Shown piece after piece: positions 42,758 to 53,945 of a stretch of 64,000 bases of DNA. Below the pieces are notes generated by a model. It ran no database searches. It had not been told where the DNA came from and worked only from the letters and a program-made list of their open reading frames with translations. The translations under genes were made by a program, and so were the position numbers. Source of the stretch: Axinella damicornis. Lineage: Eukaryota; Porifera; Demospongiae; Axinellida; Axinellidae. The number at the start of each line of letters is the position of its first letter. Position 1 is the stretch's first letter. The stretch covers positions 8,360,361-8,424,360 of the forward strand of contig OZ007518.1 in the NCBI GenBank assembly GCA_963931865.1, read 5' to 3'.

Positions 42758-43986
42758 ATGGCACAGCCGGATATATTCGATCCAGTACAGATAATGGACC
42801 AGTTCAAGCCCGAGTGCCAAGAACCCTTTCCCCACAACTTGCGATTGGTAGATGGGATCTTGGTCCCTCCGTTTGTCACACAGCAACGTGTGGATGAACT
42901 AAAGACTTTCAAACTCCGCCCAGATGATGTCTTTGTTGTCACCTACCCCAAATCAGGTAGCTATACATTAGGCAATGATGACCAGTTTGAACCCATAGGT
43001 ATATAACCTCATTCCCAGGCCGCATTCTCTCCTCCCACACTGTCTGGGAACTATACCGTAATTAGCTATGATGTGCGATGAATCGATTGCATATCAGGTA
43101 TAATTAGCTAGCTATCTTATCTCTACAATGGAACAAAATTCCCGAATTGATTGTCCCCCAATGGTGTCCTGATTATAGAGGTACCACTGTACAACCCCCT
43201 ACCTATCCTTTTATACGTTGTAGATATTATGTGGAAAGGTATGTCATAGTATCATTTGGTTCGTTAGGAACAACTTGGGTACAACACATTGCCAACTTGA
43301 TCAAGAATCAAGGACAGGATGACGATAAGAAGCTAATGGAATCTGTCCCATGGCCGGACATGGCCTTTATTCCGATGAAAATGTTCAACCAAATGCCCTC
43401 CCCTCGAATCTTCAAGAGTCATAGTCCTTACAATACGATGGCGGGTGGACTGCCACAAACCAGCCCAGCAAAGTACATCTACATTGTAAGAAATCCCAAG
43501 GATACTGCAGTGTCTTTCTATTACCAAGTGTGGGGGTTTGTACCCTACCAATACCCTCAACCATGGGAGCACTTCTTCCGATTGTTCATGAATGGGACAG
43601 TGGAGTTTGGTCTATGGTTTGACCATGTGTTGGAGTGGTGGAAGCACAGAGATGCAGAGAATATTCTCTTCCTGAAGTACGAAGACATGAAAAAAGATCA
43701 TTGTGGAGTGGTGAAGAGAATTGCTGAATTTATGGGGTACAATCTGAAGGAGGAGGTCATTGATACGATCGTGGAGAAATCAACATTTCAGAGTATGAAA
43801 GAAAACAAACATATAGTTATGGTATCTGATGGTGCGAAACTGAATAGGCCGGATGCACCAGGTTTTTTTCGAAAGGGGGTTGTTGGTGATTGGAGGAGTC
43901 ACTTCACGCCAGAGCAAAATGCCGAGTTTGATGCAGTCTATGCTGAGAAGATGAAAGGATCTGGATTGGACTTTGATCTGATTTAG
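42758..43986 (+). CDS. SULT gene 8: cytosolic-type sulfotransferase, class A, longest form
   Basis: Exons 42758-42956 and 43268-43986, the shortest intron of the set (311 bp, phase 1), 305 aa. Exon 1 has both FDPV and an extra LR dipeptide (PHNLRLVDG), placing YPKSGTTW at 63-70 and the catalytic His at 118 in KSHSPYNTM. RNPKDTAVSF and RKGVVGDW are intact. The substrate loop is VWGFVPYQYPQPW. The second variable region is three residues longer and unique (ENKHIVMVSDGAKLNRPDAPGFF), resembling class B2 genes 9 and 11 in length. DHCGVVKRI replaces DHRGAVKKI. This is a class A exon 1 joined to a class B2-like exon 2, possibly by conversion or exchange. Confidence 0.92.
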
Positions 43987-44159
43987 TGTCCTAGAATGTG
44001 ATTTTAGCTACTTTCGACTTATTAGTAGCTAGGCCTAGGACAATTATGTTGTTGCTGATGGATACAGATTTGCGCTTGCAGTGGCTGCAACTATGCCTTG
44101 AAACATGCCGTCTGGACAAGACCACCTATATACAAGTGTGAGCAGCAGCAGTATCTACC

Positions 44160-44575
44160 GGTATGTGAAGAAATGCATGAGGTGTGTTTTGTGTCACTGT
44201 CATAAAGCGTTAGTTAGCAGTTGTGGATCCGGGAAATAATTATACCACAAGAGACCATTGTTTACGAGTTCAATGATAACACAAAAACCTCATCCCTTAA
44301 TTTTACCATAGCATTACTCGAGTGGAAATTCCAGAACCGATGCTTTTTTCTTCAAGTCCCTATGCAAGGTGTAGCCCTGAGGACTTGCAAAAAAGCTGCA
44401 GGCAACCAAAATGACAGGGAAATGAACAAGGCAAATTTTGAAGTCTGCAGGCTGGTGTAGCTACAATAATTATTATGCTCAGGTAGCTTGGAAATTGGCT
44501 AAGTGGCATTCTGATTATTATTCTATGACAGCAGATTTTATATTCAGCTAGTGTATACTGTCTTCTGCTGCTGTT
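44160..44575. repeat. Dispersed ~0.4-kb repeat, inverted copy at 52830-53225
   Basis: Reads from GCATGAGGTGTGTTTTGTG through TTGTGGATCCGGGAAATAAT to CAGCTAGTGTATACTG; the reverse complement is at 52830-53225 with some substitutions. A 79-codon frame (44221-44460, non-ATG start) is open here but broken in the other copy, so I do not call it a gene. Confidence 0.8.
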
Positions 44576-45420
44576 CAAGTAGCTACCAATGCGGAGTGTA
44601 GCTAGCTAGGCTTGATGGATTATGCTAGGTGGCCAAAAGGAAAACATGTAAAATTACAGGCTCATACACAAAAATAGGAAGCCGCCTGCCGGACCAATAG
44701 CCACTTCGTTACCAAAACCAATCTGGCTCGACATTCGGCAATAATTGTTCCATCAGCGAAACTTGTCTGACCCTCGGAGCTCCTTTACCAAAACCAATCT
44801 GGCAATTGATGACTCAAACCTATTAACTCTTTAGGGCCCAAATTTCTTTCTCTAGGTCATTTTCAGTCTATAGGACACTTAAATTAAACATACCCTAATT
44901 GCTGTTCCCTGGCGTTGCTGGGCTCGAAACTGAGACTTAACCATGCCCACCAATTAACGAACTTGCAATCAAGTCTCCCGAGAAATAGCAACCTGCCGTA
45001 GCTGAAAACGGGCCATGCATGCTGGAAATGGAGGCCCTACAAAGCCAGACGGCTACTCTCTAACTCAAAATCGATGGAAATGGCCCTCCCAGTGCCGACC
45101 AAGACCTTTCTACAGCGCAGCCCAGACACGGCCATCCTGTTTGCACCCTCCGGGTGCATCCACCGGCACCCACCTCTCCCTGTCCCGCCCTATCTCCCAA
45201 GGACATTGCCTGAAGTCACATGATGAAGCTGAAAGTATTATGACGACTTTTGGCGCTATGGGCAAACTTGCGCGCGCATGCGCATAATTATGTTGCATGT
45301 GGACGAGGCTGCCAATGCAAGTAGGGGGCGCGGCCGGCCGCGCCCCCTACTTGGCTGGCCTGCATGCCTGCGAGACTGGCCAGACTAGTCTCTCAGCAGT
45401 TCCGTGAGCTCAGCACTGAA
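44576..45420. other. Intergenic region with a 36-bp perfect palindrome
   Basis: No gene recognised. CAAGTAGGGGGCGCGGCC and its exact complement form a loop-free palindrome at 45318-45353, flanked by GCTGCCAATG and GCTGGCCTGC. It is probably the centre of a foldback element. Confidence 0.6.
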
Positions 45421-45475
45421 TCTGTACATGTGAGACTCACTGATTTACGTGAGAGTTGGGAGGCCTGCCATAGTC

Positions 45476-47639
45476 ATGGCACAACCTGATTGGGAGCAGA
45501 AACTGGCCGAGTTCAGGCCGCAGCATCAGGAACCGTTTCCCCACAACTTGGTAGACGGGGTGATGGTCCCTCCGTTTATCACACAGCAGCGCGTGGATGA
45601 ACTGAAGACTCTCAAACTCCGCCCGGATGATGTCTTTGTTGTCAGCTACCCGAAGTCAGGTATATATATTATGGCAATGATGATCCCAAAGTTTGAGCCA
45701 GGTGTTGAGCCCATAGCATACAGTAGGTATAGTGCAGGAGGGAGAGGAAGCTACCATAATTATGATGTACTACTATTGAATAGCCCCATCCATTGGGTAC
45801 CAGGGGGCAGGGCTCGCAGTTTGTGTCCGTTGGCTACCAGGGGGCAGGGCTCGCAGTTTGTGTCCATTGGCTACAAGGGGGCTGGGCTCGCAGTTTGTGT
45901 CCATTGGCTACAAGGGGGCTGGGCTCGCAGTTTGTGTCCGTTGGGTACCAAGGGGGTGGGGCTCGCAGTTTGTGTCCGTTGGCTGCCAAGGGGGGACCTG
46001 TAGTTGTGTCACCAAATATAGGATCTACTACGTTGACGCGAAGGTTATGTGATTTATCCTCCGAGGGAAAGTTTGGCCGAGGCAGAGCCAAGGCTAAACT
46101 TTCCCAAGGAGGATAAACCGCATAACCTCCGAGTCGACGTAGCAGATCCGGCTTCTACCACAGACATAACCTCCAAGTCAAGTTAGTAGCTGGATCCGGC
46201 TGCTAGGACAGCTATAGCTCTCTGATTCTCAGCACAGCGTGGTTCAATTACGTCACCATGGAGGATAACCAGATTTATCCTCCATGGTACATCACAAAGG
46301 ATCGCTCACGCACTGTGGTAGAAGCACACCTGTTGTGTACTTGGTGAGAGGTCTTTATAGCATCCAGTGTTAATGCAGTTCATACATTCCTTATAGTTAC
46401 TGACTTATATAGGTACACAGTAGCTACAAACGTACTATGCATTGTGAGATGGCTGCATGGCCACAACAGTCGCAGCTTCTTGGTAAGGACCTCCTCCCAC
46501 TGATAATTTCTGGAGCAAGTCCCAGCCCTACTAACTATACTAACCAAGCGAAGCCAACAGCAAACTCCCCGCAACTCGATAGCAAGGCTTACTATGTGAA
46601 TAATGAAACACGATCAATGCTGACAAAGGGGTGTGCCAGTAGAGAGAAAATAAAAGCCGGAAACCTGCTCCACTCTCTCCCGGTCTGCAGCTCTCATTAT
46701 TAGTGCATGAGTCATCATCAGCAGGCAGAAAGTGGCAACTGCAAGGTCTATTTTACACTCAACAGGACATATAATTGCATGTTACAGGCATAATATCACA
46801 CACTATTCAATCACCCCCCCCCCCCCCCCCCCCCCCCCCCAAAAAAAATGTTCTGTTTTGCCCCACTTGTGATATTTTCTGAAATAAACCCTGACTTAAT
46901 CTCTCATATCTCATCATCAGGTACAACCTGGGTACAACAAATCACCAAGTTGATTAAGAATCAAGGAGAGGATGACAATAAGAAGCTAACGGAATCTGTC
47001 CCATGGCCGGACATGGCCTTTATTCCGATGAAAATGGTCAATGAGATGCCATCCCCTCGAATCTTCAAGAGTCATAGCCCTTATGACAAGATGGCGGGTG
47101 GACTGCCACAAACCAGCCCAGCAAAGTACATCTACATTGCAAGAAATCCCAAGGATACCGCAGTGTCCTTCTATTACCAAGTGTGGGGTTTCATACCCAA
47201 CCAATACTCACAGCCATGGGAGCACTTCTTCCGATTGTTCATGAATGGGACAGTGCCGTTTGGTCTATGGTTTGACAATGTGTTGGAGTGGTGGAAGCAC
47301 AGAGATGCAGAGAACATTCTCTTCCTGAAGTACGAAGACATGAAGAAAGATCATCGTGGAGCGGTGAAGAAAATTGCTGAATTCATGGGGTACGATCTGA
47401 AGGAGGAGATCATTGATACGATCGTGGAGAAATCAACGTTTCTGAATATGAAAGATAGCAAAAGTATAACTATGATGTCTGATGATGAAAAACTGCGCAG
47501 ACCTGATGCACCACGTTTTTTTCGGAAGGGGGTTGTTGGTGATTGGAGGAGTCACTTCACACCAGAGCAAAATGCTGAGTTTGATGCAGTCTATGCTGAG
47601 AAGATGAAAGGATCTGGATTGGACTTTGATCTGATTTAG
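45476..47639 (+). CDS. SULT gene 9: cytosolic-type sulfotransferase, class B2
   Basis: Exons 45476-45659 and 46921-47639, phase-1 intron of 1,261 bp, 300 aa. It starts MAQPDWEQKLAEFRPQH (class B without the GKF insertion). A possible upstream in-frame start at 45449 (MRVGRPAIV) is shared with gene 11, but the homologous start is preferred. YPKSGTTW is at 58-65, catalytic His113 in KSHSPYDKM, RNPKDTAVSF and RKGVVGDW are intact. The substrate loop is VWGFIPNQYSQPW and the second variable region MKDSKSITMMSDDEKLRRPDAPRFF is three residues longer than in class B1. The intron has the 37-bp minisatellite, a foldback and a 27-C run about 80 bp before exon 2. The 5' region (CGTGAGAGTTGGGAGGCCTGCC) matches gene 11 and no other copy. 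Confidence 0.92.
45785..45990. repeat. 37-bp-type minisatellite in SULT gene 9 intron
   Basis: About five to six units of the TTGGGTACCAGGGGG family, here with GGCTACAAGGGGGCTGGGCTCG variants. Confidence 0.88.
46021..46146. repeat. Foldback in SULT gene 9 intron
   Basis: GGATCTACTACGTTGACG and ATTTATCCTCCGAGGGAAAG pair with CTTTCCCAAGGAGGATAAAC and GTCGACGTAGCAGATCC. A half-deleted version lies at about 59880-59980 in gene 11. A second small hairpin, CCATGGAGGATAA/TTATCCTCCATGG, is at about 46256-46287. Confidence 0.7.
46814..46848. repeat. Poly-C run followed by poly-A before gene 9 exon 2
   Basis: 27 C then 8 A. The gene 11 intron has the same arrangement at 60400-60453 with about 42 C. 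Confidence 0.9.
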
Positions 47640-48049
47640 TGTCCTAGAATGTGATTTTAGCTACTTTCGACTCATTAGTAACTAGGCCTAGGACAATTAT
47701 GTTGTTGCTGATGGATACATGGATACATTAGCAACAACATAATTTGCGCTTGCAGTAGTATTCTTCCCTATAGCTAGCTAGAACTACTCTAATATTTTTG
47801 CTTTACCTATTTGCATGTTCACTAACTTCATGGAGAACTTTAGTGCTAGCTGGGCTAGAGTCACGAGAGCAGCTTTTACCTCACGTAAACTGATAGCTGT
47901 TAGCACAATGACAAAAGAATGACAATAGTAGTTGTCTGGACCCTGGAACATTGGGACGAAGCTATGAATAAGTTTATGTTCGGGTGCGCACGCGCATAAA
48001 CGTTATTCATCAGTGCGGCCTTCCCCCTCGGTGGAAATTATCCTGCTAG
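47640..48049. other. Intergenic between SULT genes 9 and 10
   Basis: Shares its first ~100 bp (GTCCTAGAATGTGATTTTAGC) with the regions after genes 8 and 10, which marks the 3' flank of the unit. Otherwise nothing recognised. Confidence 0.5.
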
Positions 48050-48160
48050 CTGAAGGGACTGTCATTTGCCCATGCAGACCTTTCCTAGCGGGTAACGGCA
48101 CTCTGGCGCACATCTATGCTTGAACTCTTCTCAGATCGACTTCAGCTGTACTCCAAGCTG
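48050..48160 (+). promoter_or_regulatory. Diverged leader exon of SULT gene 10
   Basis: GAACTCTTCTCAGATCGACTT and CTCCAAGCTG before a GTGAGTA donor at 48161; the acceptor is at 48531-48533. The ATGACTGTCAT and CATGTGAC sites of the other class A genes are not found, so this promoter has diverged. Confidence 0.5.
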
Positions 48161-48563
48161 GTGAGTATGCTGACATACTGTAGCCTAGTGTAGGGTTATT
48201 AAAATTTGTAGAGCTTCTCAAATAATTTGGGTGGCTACAACAATGACGTAGTACATTGCTTCAGTGTTAGTACTCATCTCCAGTCCATGCATCTTGATGT
48301 ATAGCCAGCTGCCCATCGGTACACTAAAGCTATAGTACAGTCCATTTCAGGCTGTTAAATCAAGGGGGTGACACTCCCATATTTGCTGTAGCCGCAGTCT
48401 ATTAAAACGGTCAACAGTCTTTTTGCGATGCGGTCATTGACAAGTGGTCAAGCAGTTGCAGCTGTGACTACGGTGTCTATGAGGGTGTCACTCCCTTGTA
48501 AGTCCAGCGGCTTCAAATATGATATTTCTCCAGACTAGGTGCTGAAAGAACAAGCTCATAGCC

Positions 48564-49517
48564 ATGGCACAGCTGGATGCGTTTGATCCGGCCCAGATAA
48601 TGGCCCAGTTCAAACCCGACCGCCAAGAACCCTACAACCACAACTTGGTAGATGGGATGATGGTCCCTCCGTTTATCACACAGCAACGTGCAGATGAGCT
48701 GAAGACTTTCAAACTCCGCCCAGATGATGTCTTTGTTGTCACCTACCCCAAGTCAGGTATACATTTAGCCTCGTACCCAGGCCTTCAATCGCGGGGGGAA
48801 GGCCTGGTATACACTGTTTGCGCATGCGTTTAATTTAAACGTGAATATTACGTCAATTTTAATTGTGACGTTTGCGAATGGGTTGGGCTTAACCGATGAC
48901 GTTTGCGTAAACACACCCGCGAACGCGTGCATGAGAGCGATCAAAGGGCTCACAACAAGCACACCACAGCTCTTTCCACTGTCTACAAGTCCCTTCTTGT
49001 AGCTAGACTCCATGAGGAAAGGAGCGCTTGGTAGCACAGGCTCTTGCCATAGCCAGTAGGTAGCTAGCCACACGAACACGTCGCTGCCTTCGTACACAGC
49101 TCTCATGGAGGAGCGCTGCTCTTCTTTCACAGTCATCCGTGTCATTTTCAGCCTTCGCAAAGCATAGGTAAGAGCCTCAGAGAAACTTCTACCACCGGAA
49201 CTTTTGCACGCCATTATTGCTACTCGTCGTTCGTTGCGGTTCTTCTAGGAATGTAAACGTGGACGTCATTCGACGTCATCGTTTCACGGAAGAATACCGA
49301 AATATCCTAGTTTCCAAGATTTTGGGGGAAATTAAGCGCATGCGCAAACAGTGTATACCAGGCCTTCCCCCCGCGATTGAAGGCCTGGGTACGAGGCTAG
49401 TATACATTAGGCAATGATCACAGAGTTTGAGCCCATAGGTATATAACCTCGTTCCCAGGCCGCATTCTCTCCTCCCACGATGTTTGGGAACTATACCCAT
49501 CAATATATTGAGATTTT

Positions 49518-49567
<50 letters not shown>

Positions 49568-50091
49568 ACGGAAGTGGGATGTTCGTGGGGCGGGACTAGA
49601 CTAGTGACATGCGACCTTCGTACTTAAATTTACTGAACCTCGAACTCTGCGAAGAATGTTCGAGAAGATTGGGCATGGGCTGGAACAAGCTGGGGGAGCA
49701 TCAGTCGAAGCGGATGCAATTGGGGAGCAGCAGCCGAAGCGGACGCAATCAGGGAGCAGTTCAAGCGGAAGCAATCGGGGCAGCAGCTGAAGCGGACGCA
49801 AGCGGCAAGCAGCAGCTGAAGCGGACACAAACGGGGAGTAGCAGTTGAAGCGGATCGATGCAATTGGGGAGCAGCAGCTGAAGCGGACTCAATCGGGGAG
49901 CAGCAGCTCTGCACAGAGAGCTGTCCGGTGCCGGATTACTCACATAGGTGAGCGAGGGGGAAGTAGCTGAGCGAGCGAAGCGAGTGAAGCTACTTGTAAT
50001 AATTATTATGATGTATGATGATTGCACATCTGGTATATATCTCTATCTTAAGTTGTGAAGTCCATGTACCTGCATGGGCACTGGCGGTACT

Positions 50092-50125
<34 letters not shown>

Positions 50126-51243
50126 TACGCCCCCCCAACACTGCCCTAGAAAAAAAAACGTACGTAGACTACATGAACGTACATAGAGGCAGTTCTTTGA
50201 TCTAGCTATCAACTGTGAGTCAAGACTTACCTCTAGCAGCAGTTTATAGTGTAGTCAGTCAGTCAGTCAAAGTTAGATGCTACGAGAGGGCTTCCTGATA
50301 ACCGAAAATCGTGCCTGGGTGAAAAATTGATCAACACCCCGCAGCTGTTTTGCGGCCGCTGCGCTCCTCCATACTTCGCCGCCCCCCCAACCTTCTATTG
50401 CTGTGCACGCCTGTGTGCATAGGTCAGGCTAATAGTATGCTGTGACTTACTTGAACTTGCAAGCACAAATCAAGCATGTTAACCACAGACAGCAACTTCG
50501 CTTTTGACTGTCATATTTGTCATTGTGTCATGTTAGGAACAACTTGGGTGCAACACATTGCCAACTTGATCAAGAATCAAGGACAGGATGACAATAAGAA
50601 GCTAGTTGAATCTGTCCCATGGCCTGACATAGCCTTTATTCCAATGAAAATGTTCAATGAGATGCCTTCCCCTCGAATCTTCAAGAGTCATAACCCTTAC
50701 GACAAGATGGCGGGTGGACTGCCACAAACCAGCCCAGCAAAGTACATGTACGTTGCAAGAAATCCCAAGGATACTGCAGTGTCCTTCTATTACCACATGA
50801 GTGGAATGCTATTACACCAATACTCACAGCCATGGGAGCACTTCTTCCGATTGTTCATGAATGGGACGGTGCACTTTGGTCTATGGTTTGACCATGTGTT
50901 GGAGTGGTGGAAGCACAGAGATGCAGAGAACATTCTCTTCCTGAAGTACGAAGACATGAAGAAAGATCACCGTGGAGCAGTGAAGAAAATTGCTGAATTT
51001 ATGGGGTACAATATGAAGGAGGTGGTCATTGATGCGATCATGGAGAAATCAACGTTTCAGAGCATGAAAGAAAACCCAGCCATGAATGTTGAAAAATTAC
51101 AAAAGCCGGATGCTCCAAGTTTTTTTCGGAAGGGGATTGTTGGTGATTGGAGGAGTCACTTCACGCCAGAGCAAAATGCCGAGTTTGATGCAGTCTATGC
51201 TGAGAAGATGAAAGGATCTGGATTGGACTTTGATCTGATTTAG
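48564..51243 (+). CDS. SULT gene 10: cytosolic-type sulfotransferase, class A
   Basis: Exons 48564-48756 and 50537-51243, phase-1 intron of 1,780 bp, 299 aa. It starts MAQLDAFDPAQIMAQF, sharing the FDPA insertion with gene 1. YPKSGTTW is at 61-68, catalytic His116 in KSHNPYDKM. The PAPS segment reads VARNPKDTAVSF and the C-terminal one RKGIVGDW. It is the most diverged enzyme of the set: substrate loop MSGMLLHQYSQPW, GYNMKEVVIDAIMEKSTF, and a one-residue-shorter second variable region ENPAMNVEKLQKPDAPSFF. The exon 1 donor GT lies inside the 9-bp target duplication of a transposon inserted right at the splice site, yet the donor sequence is preserved. Confidence 0.92.
48766..49399. mobile_element. 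634-bp TAG...CTA element carrying a RecQ-type exon
   Basis: TAGCCTCGTACCCAGGCCTT at the left and its reverse complement at the right. The arms match for about 70 bp, through CAGTGTATACCAGGCC and the GCGCATGCG block. GTATACATT flanks both sides (48757-48765 and 49400-49408), a 9-bp target duplication. SULT gene 8 has the empty site (CTATACATTAGGCAATGATG just after its exon 1). Confidence 0.9.
48928..49214 (-). pseudogene. Captured RecQ-like helicase exon fragment
   Basis: The minus strand opens with ATG at 49214 (MACKSSGGRSFSEALTYALR), continues VKEEQRSSMRAVYEGSDVFVW, then in a shifted frame LPTGYGKSLCYQAL (Walker A, bases about 49028-49057), then back in the first frame LVDSGKSCGVLVVSPLIALM (motif Ia SPLIALM at 48930-48950). 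The order and spacing fit the first part of a RecQ-family helicase domain. A ~4-bp insertion before LPTGY and a 1-bp loss after CYQAL account for the frame changes. After SPLIALM the similarity stops, as expected at an exon end. It is a fragment only and cannot make a helicase. Confidence 0.8.
49521..49563. repeat. (GT)n microsatellite in SULT gene 10 intron
   Basis: About 21 GT units followed by GCGTGACGGAAGTGGGATG, the same arrangement as the shorter (TG)n at 15169-15190 in the gene 2 intron. Confidence 0.95.
49675..49915. repeat. ~30-bp minisatellite (GGGGAGCAGCAGCTGAAGCG) in SULT gene 10 intron
   Basis: Seven to eight degenerate units of GGGGAGCAGCAGCTGAAGCG plus GACGCAATC. Frames of both strands are open over short spans through repetition. 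Followed by the GTAGCTGAGCGAG end shared with 38720-38765, and by a ~32-G run at about 50092-50123. Confidence 0.85.
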
Positions 51244-51976
51244 TGTCCTAGAATGTGATTTTAGCTACTTTGGCTCATCAGCTGGTAGGCCTATAGGACA
51301 GTTTTGCAATTGCTGATAGATACAAATTTGCGCTTGGTTGCAATTAGTAAGTACTCGGCATCTACTAGTCTTTTTTACCTTACCTATTCAAGGGCGAATT
51401 TTAATGCAGAACACAGAATTATCTAGCTGAGAGTCACAAGAGGTCAATGGGAGTTCATGTGGCTTAATGTGAAATGTGCAATCTGCAGTCCGCAAAGTAA
51501 GTACGGAGGCCTATTTTACACTTCAACTTTCATAAACGTATCGATAATTAGCTAGCTACAGAACTAAGCTAGCCCTTCGCTTTCTCCAGCACGTGAGTTG
51601 ATCCGTGCTGGGAAAATTCGAGGGCTAGCCTGCTAGACTACTAGCAACACTACCAAAGAATGACAACAGAATTGTGATATGTTAATTTTGAGTGCATGAT
51701 TTCCAGGTGTAATCGTGGTCGCAGCGTGCCCGCTTGACCGGCCGGGCGGAGAGGGGCTAGCGGCTAGACTGACATGTAAAAGGTCAAAGCGCCGCTCGCG
51801 CAGGGCCGCAGTTATAGCGTACATATGCGGATGTAATTGTTACCCCGTGCGCGCATGCGCGAAGTGGGGTATGTGCATGGAGGATCAATGAATCTCATTA
51901 AAAATCGGCAAACCATCCCAAACTGGCACACAGTGCAAGTCTAGGCTGTTTTGAGGGCCCATTCTCATGAATCTCA
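51244..51976. other. Intergenic downstream of SULT gene 10
   Basis: The first 100 bp match the 3' flanks of genes 8 and 9. The remainder (to 51976) has no gene or repeat that I can name. Confidence 0.5.
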
Positions 51977-52375
51977 TTAACCCTTTAAGCCCCATTGACG
52001 TCTATAGACGTCATTTAGACCCTCGTCAGTCCAAAAAGAGACCAATAAAGCTTTAGAGGGCCCAGGGACGACTTTGAGGGATGAACTCCAAAATTTGGTC
52101 AGATTTCGGTGTGCATCCCCCACTAAATGTAGAAGGGGCGGGTATCAAAGCATGTCGTGGGCGTTTTTTGATTTTAATGAGATTCATTGACCCGAGGATT
52201 TTTGATTCTAATGATATTTTCAATTATTCATAGACCCCCACCCAGCGCCTCAAGAAAACATGCAAATTGGTGGTGTAAGGTGTGCCATCAGTCAGATCTG
52301 GCCCAAGTTTAGGGAAATGCTGGGCGAAAATCCGGCTGACATCCACCTTTGACCTCTGTCTGTCAGGCGAAAAAA
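51977..52375. mobile_element. Diverged, one-ended copy of the TTAA element
   Basis: TTAA-CCCTTTAAG at 51977, then inverted similarity to 41380-41720 (GACGTCTATAGACGTCA, GTCCAAAAAGAGACC, TTTGATTTTAATGAGATTCA, GGTGTAAGGTGTGCCATCAG). The other terminus is not found; similarity fades near 52375. Confidence 0.7.
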
Positions 52376-52829
52376 ATTCGTGACCTCAGAGCCCCATCAA
52401 GAACAGGACACGCAGTGCTTTTGGAAACTTCATGCTTCGAGATGACCGCTAGGAAACTGTTTTCTATGTACTTCACAGACATCATGGCTATTGTTTCGGC
52501 TGTTATTGCCAGCTATTTTCTATTATTTGTAACATTTGCCCCCACCTCTCCAGCTTCCCTGTGCCACGATACTGGAAGCGATCCGCACTGGGGTTGTTTG
52601 GGTCTGGGAACGAGACTACATCGGCAGAGATGTCACGTCGATTGTAGCTGCACTGCATGCATCCCGCCCTGTAGATGTTCAGCGCGGGGTATGTGTTCTA
52701 TGAACACCTCTAGTTTGTTTTGTGATTTTTCATTTTTTCTGACGTGCGCTCCTGTTTTAGCTAGCTACTCATCTTTTCAGACCGTCCCGAGTGTGATATA
52801 TGAAGCTAGCATGCCTGCATGCCTTGTCA
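52376..52829. other. Region with no supported gene
   Basis: One long open frame (52349-52840) crosses from the TTAA element into this stretch but shows no family motif and no clear start, so I do not call it. Confidence 0.4.
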
Positions 52830-53225
52830 GTATACACTAGCTGAATATAAAATCTGTTGTGATAGAATAATCAGAATGCCACTGAAATGTCACTTCAACT
52901 TCCAAGCTACCCGAGCATAATAATGATTATGGCTTCACCAGCCTGCAGATTTCAAACTAGAAATCTTGCCTTGTTCATTTCCCTGTCCTTTTGGTTGCCT
53001 GCAGCTATTTTGCAAGTCCTCAGGGTTACACCTTGCATAGGGACTTGAAAACGGCATCGGTTCTGGAATTTCCTCTAGAGTAATGCTATGGTAAAATTAA
53101 GGGATGAGGTTTTGTGTTATCATTGAACTGGTAAACAATGGTCTCTTGTGGTATAATTATTTCCCGGATCCACAACTGCTAACTAACGGTTTATGACACA
53201 AACACACCTCATACGTACATGCAGG
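52830..53225. repeat. Inverted copy of the 44160-44575 repeat
   Basis: Reverse complement of the repeat downstream of SULT gene 8. It ends within a few bases of the putative splice acceptor (ACATGCAG) of the secreted-protein gene. Confidence 0.8.
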
Positions 53226-53231
53226 TGGAAG

Positions 53232-53945
53232 ATGAAAAGCAGATTCATTACAATTGTCGCTGCACTTGTTGTAGCTGCTTGTGGTCAAGAAGAAGTGTGC
53301 CCCAGTGGAGCTGAATTTGTCGTCTTATATGACGTTGTGACATCAGCAGATTTTCTCCAGAACGTCCCGGACCCTGACCTCTCGTTCTTCAGAGATCTCC
53401 TCAAGTTTACCGAGCAGGAAATCGAAACAGCTACTCAATCAGCAATTGAGTACTTCAACACAACCTTTGGTTTGGATTTCTCAGAGTCTGTACCCAGCGA
53501 GCAAGGCCAACGGTTCTTCCAGAATGCCTCATTTGTTCCTGGTCAAGCGCCATTTACTCTAACCGCAAAAGCTAATCGTTGGTTAGTAAATGGTAATACC
53601 AAATCAAGGTGTTTCGATGCTCGTATTGGTTGGTTTGGTGTGAGGTTTCTAGGCAATCAAGTGCTGTATGGGTCCTATGGTGGAACTGAGGGAAGGACGA
53701 TTGAATCTTTATGCTATTGTTTGGCAATATATCTGGATCAATACCTGCCCTCAATCTCCTGTGGTGATCCTACTGAGGACTGCCGTTCCTGAATTATCTG
53801 ACCCCCGATGGTGTCAACATTGGGGTTTGTAATGCATACTATCGTGTCTTAGGTGATGGGATCACTTATCCGTGCTACTCCTCTTCCCCCGGATCAAAGA
53901 CTTGTTCGTGTCAGATTTTACCTGACCGTGACCTTTCCTGCTGAT
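53232..53945 (+). pseudogene. Secreted protein of unknown family, probably frameshifted
   Basis: An ORF from ATG 53232 begins with a typical signal peptide (MKSRFITIVAALVVAACGQ), followed by a mature part with CPSGAEFVVLYDVV, FFRDLLKFTEQEIETATQSA and N-glycosylation sequons (NTT, NAS). An in-frame ATG at 53193 exists, but it lies in the upstream repeat. The first frame runs to 53792. Near 53705 the better continuation is in another frame (LYAIVWQYIWINTCPQSP, VVILLRTAVP), and a second shift near 53797 leads to YLTPDGVNIGV; the copy at 55117-55328 supports those frames. No domain is recognised. It may be a pseudogene, or the shifts may be sequencing errors. Confidence 0.6.

Noticed and set aside
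52349..52840. 163-codon plus-strand frame
   Set aside because: It starts inside the TTAA element and runs into unrelated sequence; no motif, no splice context and no second copy.
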